Below, piece after piece: positions 43,913-52,900 of a stretch of DNA of 64,000 bases (its first letter is position 1; each line of letters begins with the position of its first letter). This DNA comes from Spinactinospora alkalitolerans (GTDB taxonomy: Bacteria; Actinomycetota; Actinomycetes; Streptosporangiales; Streptosporangiaceae), in contig NZ_JACCCC010000001.1 in NCBI RefSeq assembly GCF_013408795.1, positions 3,658,001-3,722,000 on the forward strand, written 5' to 3'. A program made the position numbers and the translations under genes. The notes under the pieces were generated by a model that ran no database searches, was not told the origin of the DNA, and worked only from the letters and a program-made list of their open reading frames with translations.

Positions 43913-45202
43913 TCAGGACGGGCGGTGTTCGAGGAGGATCTCCTCGAACACCTCCGCGATGTAGGGGTCCAGGTCGACCTTGTCCGCCGAATACCAGTCG
44001 GCGAACCCGTTGTAGTCGGTCTCGTTGGTGTAGCCGAGCTCGCCCTCGATGGTCTCCAGCCACGCGTCGGAGGAGCCCTGCACGCGGTCGGCGAACGCGT
44101 CGGGATCGTCGAAGGCCTCGTTGCCGCGGAGTCCGTCGAGCAGCTCGGCGTTGGTCTCGTTGATCGAGGCGCGGGCGTCCTCCTCGAACGTCTCGATCGC
44201 CCCTCCCGCCTCGGACACCTGGGTCGACGCCTCGACGATGTTCGGCCAGATCTTGCCCGAGAGGTTGACCTCCATGAAGACGTCCATGCGGTCCCACAGC
44301 AGCTGCTGGGCCACCAGGGGCAGCGAGTCCCACGCCGACTGACTCATCGCCATGGCGCCGGGCGCCAGCGCGAAGCCGGCCTCGGGGTCGACGACGACGT
44401 GCGGGGCCGCCTCGATGAACCCGCCGAGCACGCCCACCGTGAGGCTGGAGACGCTGCAGTCGACGACCCCGCGCTGGAGGCTCTCGAAGAGCTCGGGGTA
44501 TGCCACGGACACCGCGGCGCCGCCCAGCCCCTCCACCTGCCTGCTCTGCGCGTGGCCTCCCGCGGCGGCCTGCATCCCCTTGAGCGCGTCGAGTCCGCGG
44601 CGCTCATCGCTGCAGAAGAGCGCGTTGGAGCCCGAGTTGTACGACGGCATCATCAGCTTCATGCCGGCGTCTTCGAACTCCCGGGGGATCTCGGGGGTGT
44701 CGAAGGCGACCTCAAGGGGCCAGGCGTTGGACTGCAGGGCGCCGACGACCACGCTCTGGTCCGACACGAAGCTCGACTCCACGAGCGCGGCGTTGGCCGG
44801 GTACTCCGAGGGTTCGTAGATCGGCAGGACCTGGGCGATGTCGAGCCGCCCGTCGAGGAGCGCGTCGTCGGCCTCCTCCGGCGGCGCGATCGCGTTGGAG
44901 TAGGAGACCTCGAAGGTGATCTTGCCGTCGGACCACTCGGTCACGGCGTTGAAGTACTCCTCGACGTTTCTGCCCGTGATCGAGCCCTTCGGTGCGGGAC
45001 TCTGGGTGTGGAGCTCGATCGGGGCCACTTCGGCGAAGGCGGCCTGGTACTCCTCCTTGGTGGCTCCGTAGTCGACCCCTTCGCCGGAGCCGCCGCTGCC
45101 CGCGGCCCGCCCCTCGGCGCAGCCGGTGAGCGCCAGGACGCCCGCCATCCCAATAGCGACGCAGGAGGCTCTCGCTCCCCGTTCTCCCCGCAGTGTGACC
45201 AT
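43913..45202 (-). CDS. dctP: TRAP substrate-binding lipoprotein (DctP-like)
   Basis: A 429-residue lipoprotein: signal sequence with lipobox LTGC, lipidated Cys28. The body follows the DctP fold (IELHTQSPAPKGSITGRNVE, NAVTEWSDGKITFEVSYSNA, GRLDIAQVLPIYEPSEYP, GGAAVSVAYPELFESLQRGV, DCSVSSLTVGVLGGF). It would catch a carboxylated, probably bulky solute outside the cell and pass it to DctQM. It heads an 11-gene operon that ends with the DUF35 gene at 35234. The AT-rich repeat at 45273-45286 lies in its promoter region. Confidence 0.87.
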   Translation of the reverse strand: MVTLRGERGARASCVAIGMAGVLALTGCAEGRAAGSGGSGEGVDYGATKEEYQAAFAEVAPIELHTQSPAPKGSITGRNVEEYFNAVTEWSDGKITFEVSYSNAIAPPEEADDALLDGRLDIAQVLPIYEPSEYPANAALVESSFVSDQSVVVGALQSNAWPLEVAFDTPEIPREFEDAGMKLMMPSYNSGSNALFCSDERRGLDALKGMQAAAGGHAQSRQVEGLGGAAVSVAYPELFESLQRGVVDCSVSSLTVGVLGGFIEAAPHVVVDPEAGFALAPGAMAMSQSAWDSLPLVAQQLLWDRMDVFMEVNLSGKIWPNIVEASTQVSEAGGAIETFEEDARASINETNAELLDGLRGNEAFDDPDAFADRVQGSSDAWLETIEGELGYTNETDYNGFADWYSADKVDLDPYIAEVFEEILLEHRPS

Positions 45203-45272
45203 CGGTTAACTCCGTCATCCAGGTTGTCGGGCTCTGCTCCGGTTCGCCGACCGGTGACGCGCGTCACTAGTC

Positions 45273-45286
45273 ATGATGAATATCAT
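45273..45286. promoter_or_regulatory. Inverted repeat ATGAT-GAAT-ATCAT before the TRAP-P450 operon
   Basis: Perfect five-base arms in an AT-rich block about 70 bases before the dctP start. Read on the minus strand TAATGATATTCATC includes a possible -10 element. The ATGATA core is shared with the promoter regions at 28002, 50988 and 56960, so it may be a shared operator or a shared -10 type. Confidence 0.5.
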
Positions 45287-45467
45287 TAGCCTGAATTAGC
45301 CGGAGGTCAAGAGTCCATGCGCATGGATTTCGGTCGCCCGGCGGCACCGCAGCGGATCGATCACCGCGGGTCAGGAGGCCGGGGCCGCTGCGGCCCACGG
45401 CCGGCCGGTCGAGTGACCGGCGGCCTTGAGCGGAAGGCGGCGGCGCGGATCTCACGCAGCACGTTCC

Positions 45468-45540
45468 TTTTCCGCCGGTCTTGGCGCTATTGGGAGGAAA
45501 CGCCGCTTTAGGCCATGTAACGCCAAGACGGGCGGGAAAA
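45468..45540. repeat. 19/20-base imperfect inverted repeat with 34-base spacer
   Basis: TTTTCCGCCGGTCTTGGCG (45468-45486) and CGCCAAGACGGGCGGGAAAA (45521-45540) are inverted copies differing by one mismatch and one gap. It lies just after the SDR stop (45558, minus strand), so a long-stem terminator for that operon is the simplest role; the arms also resemble short mobile-element ends. Bases 45290-45467 show nothing else. Confidence 0.55.
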
Positions 45541-45557
45541 CCACCCAAGAGGGCGAT

Positions 45558-46346
45558 CTAGTCACGCAGCCCGCGCCAGGCGGTCGTGCCGCCGTCGACG
45601 GGGAAGATCCCCCCGGTGACGAACGAGGCGTCGTCGGAGGCGAGGAAGCAGACGACCTTCGCGACCTCCTCGACCCGGCCGAACCGGGGGATCAGGTGCG
45701 CCCCGGTCATGGCGCGCAGCCGCGCATCGGGGTCCTCGGCCGAGGCGAGGTGCCCCCGGCTCATCGGCGTCTCGATCGACCCGGGGCAGTAGGCGTTGCA
45801 GCGCACCTCGGGAGAGAGCGCGATGGCGCTGGACCGGGTGAGCTGGATGACCGCGCCCTTGCTGGAGGAGTAGGCCGGCAGCCCGTAGCCGGTCATCCCC
45901 GAGACCGACGACGCGTTCACCACCGACGGGCCGCGCCGCGACGCGCGCAGGTGCGGCGCGGCGTGCTTCGTGGCCAGCCAGACCGCCTTGACGTTGATGG
46001 CGTAGACCCGGTCCCAGGCGCTCTCCGGCAGGTTCTCCAGCGTCGCGCCCGCGCAGAACGCCTCGTCCAGGACGCCGGCGTTGTTGACGAGGGTGTCCAG
46101 GCCTCCCCCGCCCTCCACGGCCTGCTCGACCATCAGGCGCACCTGGTCGGAGTCGGAGAGGTCGACGTGGACCGCCCGGGCCGACGCGCCGGCCTCCTCG
46201 ACGGCCGCGGCGGTGTCGGCCGCCGCGGTCCGGTCGATGTCGGCGACGCTGACGTGGGCGGCGCCCTGCCTGGCCGCCTCAAGGGCGATCTCGCGGCCCA
46301 TGCCGTTTCCGGCGCCGGTGACCAGGACTCGTTTGTCGGTCAACAT
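45558..46346 (-). CDS. Short-chain dehydrogenase/reductase 1
   Basis: A 262-residue classical SDR oxidising or reducing a hydroxyl/keto group with NAD(P). Cofactor motif TGAGNGMG at residues 10-17, NNAG at 88-91, catalytic Tyr159 and Lys163 in AYSSSKG, with Ser146 or Ser147 preceding. Asp36 after the second strand (VADIDR) favours NAD. ATG 46346 lies inside the acyl-CoA synthetase stop region with GGAGAGGAAG upstream. Last gene of the aldehyde dehydrogenase operon. Confidence 0.85.
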   Translation of the reverse strand: MLTDKRVLVTGAGNGMGREIALEAARQGAAHVSVADIDRTAAADTAAAVEEAGASARAVHVDLSDSDQVRLMVEQAVEGGGGLDTLVNNAGVLDEAFCAGATLENLPESAWDRVYAINVKAVWLATKHAAPHLRASRRGPSVVNASSVSGMTGYGLPAYSSSKGAVIQLTRSSAIALSPEVRCNAYCPGSIETPMSRGHLASAEDPDARLRAMTGAHLIPRFGRVEEVAKVVCFLASDDASFVTGGIFPVDGGTTAWRGLRD

Positions 46347-48484
46347 CGGGATGCTTCCTCTCCGGGGGTTCGGGGGTCGGCGCCGCGCCACGTGACGAGC
46401 GCGTCGAGGGCCTCGATGCGCGATCCGTCGACGCGGAGCGGGTTGACCTCGAGGGAGTCGAGATGGGGGTGGAGCTCTTCGGCGAGCGTGCCGATGGCGC
46501 CGACCACCTCGGCCAGCCGGTCGACGTCGGCGGCGGGCCGACCGCGCACGCCCCGCAGCAGCGCTGCGCCGCGCAGGCTCTCCAGCATCGAGCGGGCGCG
46601 CGCGGGCGAGACCGGCAGGGGCGTGAGCGCGACGTCGTCGAGGACCTCGACCAGGACGCCGCCCAGGGCGACGGCGAGCATCGGCCCCCAGTCCGGGTCC
46701 CGGGTCACCCCGACGAGCAGCTCCAGGCCCCCGTCGCGCATCGGCGAGACCAGGGCGCCGTCGAGGCGGGCGCCGCCGGCCTCCGGGCGCCGGCCCGCCG
46801 CGACGACCTCGTCGTAGGCGGCACCGGCGTCCGCGGGGTCGACCCCGAGTCGGACGCAGCCCAGGTCGCTCTTGTGCGCGATCTCGGCCGAGACGACCTT
46901 CAGGGCCACGGGGCGGCCGAACTCCCGCGCGGCGCGTTCGGCCTGCTCCGCGGAGTGCACGTGCCGGGCCGGGACCACCGGGACGCCCGCGTCCTCCAGC
47001 AGGTCGCGCGCGTCGACCTCGGAGCAGGCGACGGGATCGACCGCGCGCCTGCGCGGCGAAGGGCGCCGCGGCTCCGCAGCGGCGAGCGCGCGGCGCCGCG
47101 ACCACAGCGCGACCCGCGCGAGCGCGTCGACGCCCAGGTTCAGCCCCGGGACGACGCAGGCGACGCCGCCCGCGTCGAGCACCTCGCGCGTCTGGGCGCC
47201 GACCGGCTGCGTGACCTGGGTGAGGTAGATCGCCGGGGCATCGGAGCGCGCCATTCCGGCGCCGATGGCGTCGACGTACTTCTGCCCGTAGAAGGGCCGC
47301 CCGTCCTCCCGCCACGGGAGGCTGTTCACGGCGACCACCACTCCGACGCCGGGGTCGTCGCCGACCGCGGCGACCGCCTGCTCCCAGATGGCGGGGTCGA
47401 TGATCGCCGCCCCGGTGATGTCGAGCGGGTTGCGCACGTGGCCGTAGGCGGGCATGACGGCCTCGACCCGCTTGACCGTCGCATCGGAGAGCTCGGGGAG
47501 CGCGGCGCCGGCCTCCTGGGCGAGGTCGGCGATGATGTCGCAGGCGCCGCCGGAGATCGAGACCACGCCGATGCCCGGCCGCGCGAGCGGGCCGGTGTGG
47601 GCGGCCACGCCCGCGGTGACGAGCATCGCCTCGATCGTGTCGACCCGGATCACGCCGTGCCGGGCGAAGACCGCGTCGACGACCCGGTCGTCGCCGACCA
47701 GCGCCCCCGTGTGCGACGCCGCCGACTCCGCGGCCAGTTCGCTCCTCCCGGCCTTGAGGACGACGATCGCCTTGCCCGCGGCCGCCGCGCGCCGGGCGGC
47801 GGCGGCGAAGACCTCCGGCTCCCTGATCCCCTCCATGAACACCGCGACGGCGTCGGTCCGGTCGTCGTCGACCAGGTGGTCGATCAGGTGCCCGACGGTG
47901 ACCATGGCCTCGTTGCCGACCGTGATCACGTGCGAGAGGCCGACGCCGGCGAGGGCGGCGAAGTCCTTCATCGCACCGCAACTGGCGCCGCTCTGCGAGA
48001 TGAGGGCGACGTTGCCCGGCGCGGCCGGCGGATCGGCGAGCACCATCGCGGGCACGCCCGCCGCGACGTTGACGAACCCGAGGACGTTGGGCCCGAGGAG
48101 GGTGACGCCGAGCTCGGTGGCGAGGTCGACCAGCTCCCGCTGGCGGCGCTCGCCCTCCTCCCCCGTCTCGGCGAATCCGGAGCTCAGGACGAGTGCGCCC
48201 CGCGCCCCGGCCGCGGCGGCGTCGCGGAGGGCTTCGGGCGCCGCGGCCGCGGGCACCATCACGAAGGCGAGGTCGATCGGCCGCCCGACCTCGGTGCACC
48301 TGGGGAACGCGGCGCGGCCGTGGACCTCCCGGGCGCGCCGGTTGATCAGGAAGGTCGCCGGTCCGTGTCCGGCCTCGACCAGGTTGCGGTGCAGCAGCCC
48401 GGAGAACGTCGACTTGTCGCTGGCGCCGATGATCGCGAACGAGCGCGGCTCGAGCAGCGCCTTCAGTCCGGCGGATGTCACCAT
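46340..48484 (-). CDS. Acetyl/acyl-CoA synthetase, ADP-forming type (fused subunits)
   Basis: A 714-residue fused alpha-beta acyl-CoA ligase: an N-terminal CoA-binding domain (SFAIIGASDKSTFSGLLHRN), a succinyl-CoA-synthetase-like ligase domain with the phosphorylated His in ASHTGALVG (about residue 260), then a C-terminal ATP-grasp domain (PVALKVVSAEIAHKSDLGCV, ELLVGVTRDPDWGPMLAVAL). It makes an acyl-CoA from acid, CoA and ATP. It overlaps SDR 2 upstream and SDR 1 downstream, so these are coupled. In this cluster it would activate a released acid after aldehyde oxidation. Confidence 0.85.
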   Translation of the reverse strand: MVTSAGLKALLEPRSFAIIGASDKSTFSGLLHRNLVEAGHGPATFLINRRAREVHGRAAFPRCTEVGRPIDLAFVMVPAAAAPEALRDAAAAGARGALVLSSGFAETGEEGERRQRELVDLATELGVTLLGPNVLGFVNVAAGVPAMVLADPPAAPGNVALISQSGASCGAMKDFAALAGVGLSHVITVGNEAMVTVGHLIDHLVDDDRTDAVAVFMEGIREPEVFAAAARRAAAAGKAIVVLKAGRSELAAESAASHTGALVGDDRVVDAVFARHGVIRVDTIEAMLVTAGVAAHTGPLARPGIGVVSISGGACDIIADLAQEAGAALPELSDATVKRVEAVMPAYGHVRNPLDITGAAIIDPAIWEQAVAAVGDDPGVGVVVAVNSLPWREDGRPFYGQKYVDAIGAGMARSDAPAIYLTQVTQPVGAQTREVLDAGGVACVVPGLNLGVDALARVALWSRRRALAAAEPRRPSPRRRAVDPVACSEVDARDLLEDAGVPVVPARHVHSAEQAERAAREFGRPVALKVVSAEIAHKSDLGCVRLGVDPADAGAAYDEVVAAGRRPEAGGARLDGALVSPMRDGGLELLVGVTRDPDWGPMLAVALGGVLVEVLDDVALTPLPVSPARARSMLESLRGAALLRGVRGRPAADVDRLAEVVGAIGTLAEELHPHLDSLEVNPLRVDGSRIEALDALVTWRGADPRTPGEEASRC

Positions 48485-49341
48485 GATCGGCCCCGGCCCT
48501 CCGTCTCGGCGCGCCGGCCGGCCTCGAGCAGAGCGGTGGGCTCCTCGAACCGTCCGGAGGTGTAGGGGGACGGACCGCCGGCGCCGGTCATCCCGGCGTC
48601 GACCGGCAGCACGACGCCGGTGACGAACGCGGCGTCGTCGCCGGCCAGGTAGAGCGCGCCGGCGGCGACGTCGGCGGGCCTGAGGGGGCGGTCCATGAGG
48701 GCGGTCCTGCCCAGCGCCGCCTCGGCTCCGGCGAGGTCGTCGGCCCCGCCGGCCACGACACCGGCGGTCATCGCCGAGACCACGGCCCCGGGCACGATCG
48801 TGTTCACCCGGATCCCGTGCGGCCGCAGCTCCGCGGCCACGGAGTTGGACAGGCCGATGATCCCGGCCTTGACCGCGCTGTAGACGTGCGGTCCCACGCC
48901 GCCGAGGAGGGCGGCCGGGCTGGACGTGGAGATGATGGCGCCGCTGCGCCGGGGCTTCATGACCCGGGCCGCGTGCTTCATGCCGCAGACGACGCCGCGC
49001 AGGTTGACCGCGATGGTGACGTCGACGTCGGCGAGGCGGGTCGCGTCGATCGGGCCGACGGCCCCCATGATCCCGGCGTTGTTGAACATCACGTCGAGTC
49101 GGCCGAAGCGGTCCACGGCCGTGTCGACGAGGGCGGCGACATCCTCCTCCCTGGTCACGTCGGTGCGCACGAACAGCGCGTCGGGGCCCAGCTCATCCGC
49201 GAGCGCCTGTCCGGCCGCGTCCTGCAGGTCGGCGAGCACGACCTTCGCGCCCTCGGCGTGAAAGCGCCGCACCGTTCCCTCGCCGATGCCCGCGGCACCG
49301 CCGGTGACCACGGCGACGCGCCCGGCCAACCGTCCGGCCAT
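48478..49341 (-). CDS. Short-chain dehydrogenase/reductase 2
   Basis: A 287-residue classical SDR: TGGAAGIG at 13-20, NNAG at 87-90, catalytic Tyr154 and Lys158 (HVYSAVKAG). It is a close paralogue of SDR 3 (56095-56904), sharing the VGPIDAT, GMKHA and GGVGPH blocks. The C-terminal tail (TSGRFEEPTALLEAGRRAET) is unusually long. GAAGGAGGAGAG precedes ATG 49341. Its end overlaps the acyl-CoA synthetase start. Confidence 0.84.
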   Translation of the reverse strand: MAGRLAGRVAVVTGGAAGIGEGTVRRFHAEGAKVVLADLQDAAGQALADELGPDALFVRTDVTREEDVAALVDTAVDRFGRLDVMFNNAGIMGAVGPIDATRLADVDVTIAVNLRGVVCGMKHAARVMKPRRSGAIISTSSPAALLGGVGPHVYSAVKAGIIGLSNSVAAELRPHGIRVNTIVPGAVVSAMTAGVVAGGADDLAGAEAALGRTALMDRPLRPADVAAGALYLAGDDAAFVTGVVLPVDAGMTGAGGPSPYTSGRFEEPTALLEAGRRAETEGRGRSW

Positions 49342-49414
49342 CTGCTCTCCTCCTTCCGGTTTGCGGATCAGGGTGTGTTCGCGGGTACGTCCGTGGCGGG
49401 CGGCACGCCCGCGT

Positions 49415-49438
49415 GCGCTTCGCGACCGCGCGAAGCGC
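49415..49438. terminator. Ten-base perfect hairpin downstream of the aldehyde dehydrogenase
   Basis: GCGCTTCGCG (49415-49424) and CGCGAAGCGC (49429-49438) pair perfectly around a four-base loop, in the 143-base gap between the aldehyde dehydrogenase stop and SDR 2. It could terminate or attenuate read-through in the minus direction, so SDR 2 onward may have its own promoter. Confidence 0.5.
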
Positions 49439-49484
49439 CTCTGTGAGGCGCCGCACAATAGGACATCGACCCACCGGACACGCC

Positions 49485-50930
49485 CTATGACCCGACCGCG
49501 ATGGACTTGGTCTCCAGGTAGGTCGTGAAGCCCTCCGGGCCCATCTCGCGGCCGATCCCCGACTGCTTGAAGCCGCCGAAGGGGGTGCCGAAGGACTGGG
49601 GCCTGCCGTTGATGCTCACCATTCCGGTGCGCATCCTGCGGGCGACGGCCATGGCGCGGTCGCCGTCGCCGCTCCAGACCGAGCCGGAGAGCCCGTAGAC
49701 GGAGTCGTTGGCGATCGAGACGGCCTCGTCGTCGTCGCCGTAGGCGATGACCGCGAGCACCGGCCCGAAGATCTCCTCGCGGGCGACGCGCATCGCGTTG
49801 TCGACACCGGCGAGCAGTGTCGGCGCCACGAACCAGCCGCCGGCCAGCTCCGGCGGCAGGTGCGGCCGCTCCCCGCCGACGACCACCCGCGCGCCCTCGT
49901 CCCGGCCCGTGCGGACGTAGCCCTCGACCCGGTCGCGCTGGCGCCGGCTGACCATGGGGCCGATCATCGTGGCCGGATCCATCGGGTCGCCGACGCGCTG
50001 GGCGCCGAGGGCCTGGGCGAGCGCGTCGACGATCTCGGCCTCCCGCGACCTGGGCACCAGCAGCCGGGTCTGGGCGATGCAGGCCTGGCCGTTGACCATG
50101 AGCGCCATCGGCAGCAGGGCGGGGACCACCGCGTCGACGTCGGCGTCGTCCAGGATGACCGCGGCGGACTTGCCGCCGAGTTCGAGCGTCACCCGGGCGA
50201 TCCGGTCGGCGCAGGCCGCCATGATCCGCTTGCCTGCGGCCGAGCTGCCGGTGAAGGCGACCTTGTCGATCTCGGGGTGGCCGACGAGGTGCTCGCCCTC
50301 GGCGCGGTCGCCGGGCACGACGCTCAGGACGCCTTCGGGAAGCCCCGCCTCCGACAGGGCGTCGGCGAGGGCGTGGGCGGAGAGCGGGGTCTCCGGCGGG
50401 GGCTTGAGGACGACCGAGCACCCCGCGGCCAGGGCCGGTGCGACCTTCAGCGCCGGTGTGCTCAGCGGGCCGTTCCACGGGGTGACGGCGGCGACGACGC
50501 CGACCGGCTCCCTGGTGACCACGCTGGTGTTCACGCCGTCGGTGCGGTGCTCGTCGTAGTCGAAGTCCTCGGCGATGTCGGCGTAGTAGCGCAGGTGCCG
50601 GATCGGGTTGGGCACGTGGGCGCGCTCGCTGAACCAGATCGGGCAGCCGAGCTCGGAGGTGATCAGCCTCGCCAGCTCGGGCGCGCGCTTGTCCAGCGCA
50701 TCGGCCGCCGCACGCAGGACGGCCGCGCGCCGCTCGGGCGGTGCGCCGGCCCAGACCCCGGCGTCGAAGCTCGCGCGGGCCGCGGCGACGGCGTCGTCGA
50801 TGTCGGCGGCCGAGGCGAGGGCCGCGCTCCCGACGTAGTTCCCCGTGGCCGGATTGCGCACCTCGGCGCGCCGCGTCCCCTTCGCGGGAATCCGGCGTCC
50901 TCCGATGAACAGCTCTGGACGTTCGGTCAT
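49485..50930 (-). CDS. Aldehyde dehydrogenase (NAD-dependent, ALDH superfamily)
   Basis: A 481-residue aldehyde dehydrogenase converting an aldehyde to an acid. AVTPWNGPL holds the active-site Asn, AFTGSSAAGKRI the NAD loop, LELGGKSA the catalytic Glu and GQACIAQTRL the nucleophilic Cys. C-terminal FGGFKQSGIGREMGPEG. ATG 50930 is chosen from the family start; a GTG eight codons upstream (50954) is possible. It is divergent from the ferredoxin reductase across an AT-rich region with an inverted repeat. Confidence 0.87.
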   Translation of the reverse strand: MTERPELFIGGRRIPAKGTRRAEVRNPATGNYVGSAALASAADIDDAVAAARASFDAGVWAGAPPERRAAVLRAAADALDKRAPELARLITSELGCPIWFSERAHVPNPIRHLRYYADIAEDFDYDEHRTDGVNTSVVTREPVGVVAAVTPWNGPLSTPALKVAPALAAGCSVVLKPPPETPLSAHALADALSEAGLPEGVLSVVPGDRAEGEHLVGHPEIDKVAFTGSSAAGKRIMAACADRIARVTLELGGKSAAVILDDADVDAVVPALLPMALMVNGQACIAQTRLLVPRSREAEIVDALAQALGAQRVGDPMDPATMIGPMVSRRQRDRVEGYVRTGRDEGARVVVGGERPHLPPELAGGWFVAPTLLAGVDNAMRVAREEIFGPVLAVIAYGDDDEAVSIANDSVYGLSGSVWSGDGDRAMAVARRMRTGMVSINGRPQSFGTPFGGFKQSGIGREMGPEGFTTYLETKSIAVGS

Positions 50931-50980
50931 CGACACGATGCTGTGGACCTCCACCGGCCTGCGGCCTTCACAACGGACGC

Positions 50981-51016
50981 CTATTTGATGATAATGAAAA
51001 TAACGTTAGTCACGTT
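50981..51016. promoter_or_regulatory. Divergent promoter with AACGT-N5-ACGTT inverted repeat
   Basis: The AT-rich block CTATTTGATGATAATGAAAAT (50981-51001) contains GATAAT, a good -10 element for the plus-strand ferredoxin reductase. Directly after it AACGT (51002-51006) and ACGTT (51012-51016) form a perfect inverted repeat with the spacer TAGTC. The site can serve both the ALDH operon and the reductase gene. Confidence 0.5.
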
Positions 51017-51046
51017 GCGGGCACGGGTCAAGGAGACGGGAGAACA

Positions 51047-52306
51047 ATGAGCGCCGACACCATCGTCATCGTGGGCGGCGGCCTCAGCGGTCTGCGGACC
51101 GCCGAGAAGCTGCGCCGACTCGGACACGAGGGCCCCGTCACGCTCGTCGGCGCGGAGAGCCGCCTTCCCTACGACCGCCCGCCGCTGTCCAAGACCCTGC
51201 TGACCCAGGAGGCCGAACCCGCCGAGGCCGCGCTGCTGCGCCCCGCGGAGCGCTACGCCGAACTCGGCATCGACGTCCGCACGTCGGCCCGCGCCGTCTC
51301 GCTGGACGCCGAGAACCGCCGGGTCGCGCTGGACACGGGCGAGAGCATCGCGTTCGACCGGCTGGTGATCGCCACCGGGGTGCGGGCGCGCACGATCGGC
51401 GCCTTCGGTTCCCTCGGCGGCGTGCACACGCTGCGCACCTGGGAGGACTGCCTCGCCCTGCGGGCGGCGACGCGGTCGGCCGCCCACCTGACGGTCGTCG
51501 GCGCCGGTGTCCTGGGCTGCGAGGTCGCCGCGAGCGCCCGCGCCCTCGGGCTCGACGTCGCGCTCGTCGAGAGCCTGGGGCAGCCGCTGGCCCGCGTTCT
51601 CGGCGCTGCCGTCGGCGAGTCCGTCGCCTCCCTGCACCGCGACGCCGGGGTGAGGCTGCACTGCGCGGCCGGGGTCACCTCGGCGGAGGGAGAGGAGCGC
51701 GTCGAGCGGGTGGTCCTCACCGACGGCGGCGCGATCGACACCGACGCGGTCGTCGTGGCGGTCGGCTCGGTCCCCGACACCGAGTGGCTCGAAGGGTCGG
51801 GGATCGCGCTGGACGACGGCGTCCTGTGCGACCGGACCGGCCGGACCTCGATCGAGGAGGTCTTCGCCGTCGGCGACGTCGCCCGCATGCCGCACCCGCA
51901 CGGCAACGGCACGGTCCGGTTCGAGCACTGGAGCGGCGCGGGCGACACCGCCTCGCTGGTGGCCGCGAACCTGCTCGCCGACCCGGCCGATCGGCGGCCG
52001 CTGAGCGAGGTGCCCTACTTCTGGAGCGACCAGTACGGCGCCAGGATCCAGTGCCTCGGGACGCCGGACCCCGACGACGCGCTCACCGTGGTCGACGGGG
52101 CGCTGGAGGCCGGACGGTTCCTCGCGCTGTACTCCGGCGACGGGCTCGTCACCGGCGCGGTCGCCATCGGGATGCCGGCCGCGCTGGCGCGCTGCCGCAC
52201 GGGGGTCGGCGCGCGGACTCCGCTGGCCGAACTGGTCGCCCTGGCGCCGTGGGAGCGCGCGAGACCGCTGGCGGGGACACGATCCACCGAGACCGGAAAG
52301 GCGTGA
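51047..52306 (+). CDS. NAD(P)H:ferredoxin reductase (putidaredoxin reductase-like)
   Basis: A 419-residue FAD protein passing electrons from NAD(P)H to a ferredoxin. The first motif IVIVGGGLSGLRTAEKLRR is at about residues 6-24, with YDRPPLSK for FAD contact. The second dinucleotide motif VVGAGVLGCEVAASAR is near residue 151, then VFAVGDVARMPHP near 280. A reductase C-terminal domain follows (FWSDQYGARIQCLGTP). GGGAGAA precedes ATG 51047. No ferredoxin is encoded beside it, so it most likely serves the P450 ferredoxin at 40316-40528. The NTF2-like gene follows at six bases. Confidence 0.88.
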   Translation: MSADTIVIVGGGLSGLRTAEKLRRLGHEGPVTLVGAESRLPYDRPPLSKTLLTQEAEPAEAALLRPAERYAELGIDVRTSARAVSLDAENRRVALDTGESIAFDRLVIATGVRARTIGAFGSLGGVHTLRTWEDCLALRAATRSAAHLTVVGAGVLGCEVAASARALGLDVALVESLGQPLARVLGAAVGESVASLHRDAGVRLHCAAGVTSAEGEERVERVVLTDGGAIDTDAVVVAVGSVPDTEWLEGSGIALDDGVLCDRTGRTSIEEVFAVGDVARMPHPHGNGTVRFEHWSGAGDTASLVAANLLADPADRRPLSEVPYFWSDQYGARIQCLGTPDPDDALTVVDGALEAGRFLALYSGDGLVTGAVAIGMPAALARCRTGVGARTPLAELVALAPWERARPLAGTRSTETGKA

Positions 52307-52311
52307 ACGAC

Positions 52312-52800
52312 ATGACCGGGACGAGTGCGGCGAACGCCGGGGCGGGCGCCGAGCCCGGACTCGAGGCGCTGCTGCTGCGGGTCCGGCGGCTGGAGGAGGC
52401 GGAGGCGGCGCGCAACCACCTCCACCGCTACGCCGAGACCCTCGACGCGCCGACCCCCGAAGCCGTGGCGGCCCTGTTCACCGAGGACGGCGCACTCCAC
52501 ACCAGGCTGGGCGACTTCGTCGGGCGCGAGGCGATCGCCGGGTTCTACCGCGACCGGCTGGCCGCCGACCCATCGGACAAGCGGCACTTCGTCGTCAGCC
52601 CCAGGACCACCTGGCTGGAGCCGGGCCTGGTCGAGATCGCGTCCTACTTCCTCTTCACCGGCCGCGGCGAGGACCGCTCGATCATCGGCTGGGGCACCTA
52701 CCTCGACCGCCTGCGCGTCGAAGGCGGCGGCGCCCTGCTGGAGGACAAGACCATCACCCTGCACGTCGGCACCGACCTGCACACCGGCTGGCCGCTCTGA
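52312..52800 (+). CDS. NTF2/SnoaL-like protein (possible isomerase, hydratase or binding protein)
   Basis: A 162-residue cone-shaped alpha+beta fold of the SnoaL_4 type: ARNHLHRYAETLDAPTPEAV, ALFTEDGALHTRLGDFVGRE, HFVVSPRTTWLEPGLVEIAS, YFLFTGRGEDRSIIGWGTYL. Relatives include ketosteroid isomerase and small-molecule hydratases or dehydrogenase partners. Start ATG 52312 is used; a GTG three codons earlier is less well spaced. It follows the ferredoxin reductase by six bases, so it is co-transcribed. Catalysis cannot be decided from sequence. Confidence 0.78.
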   Translation: MTGTSAANAGAGAEPGLEALLLRVRRLEEAEAARNHLHRYAETLDAPTPEAVAALFTEDGALHTRLGDFVGREAIAGFYRDRLAADPSDKRHFVVSPRTTWLEPGLVEIASYFLFTGRGEDRSIIGWGTYLDRLRVEGGGALLEDKTITLHVGTDLHTGWPL

Positions 52801-52900
52801 GCGCCTGACCCGCCGACGCTTCTCGACCTTGAGTTTCAGCATTGACCCCAGAGGGTCCTCAAGCCCAACCCCAGGAGGGACGGCGTGCGGGTGGACGACT

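Noticed and set aside
46081..48623. Several plus-strand open frames opposite the acyl-CoA synthetase
   Set aside because: Antisense shadows with Arg/Pro/Ser-rich translations and no motifs.
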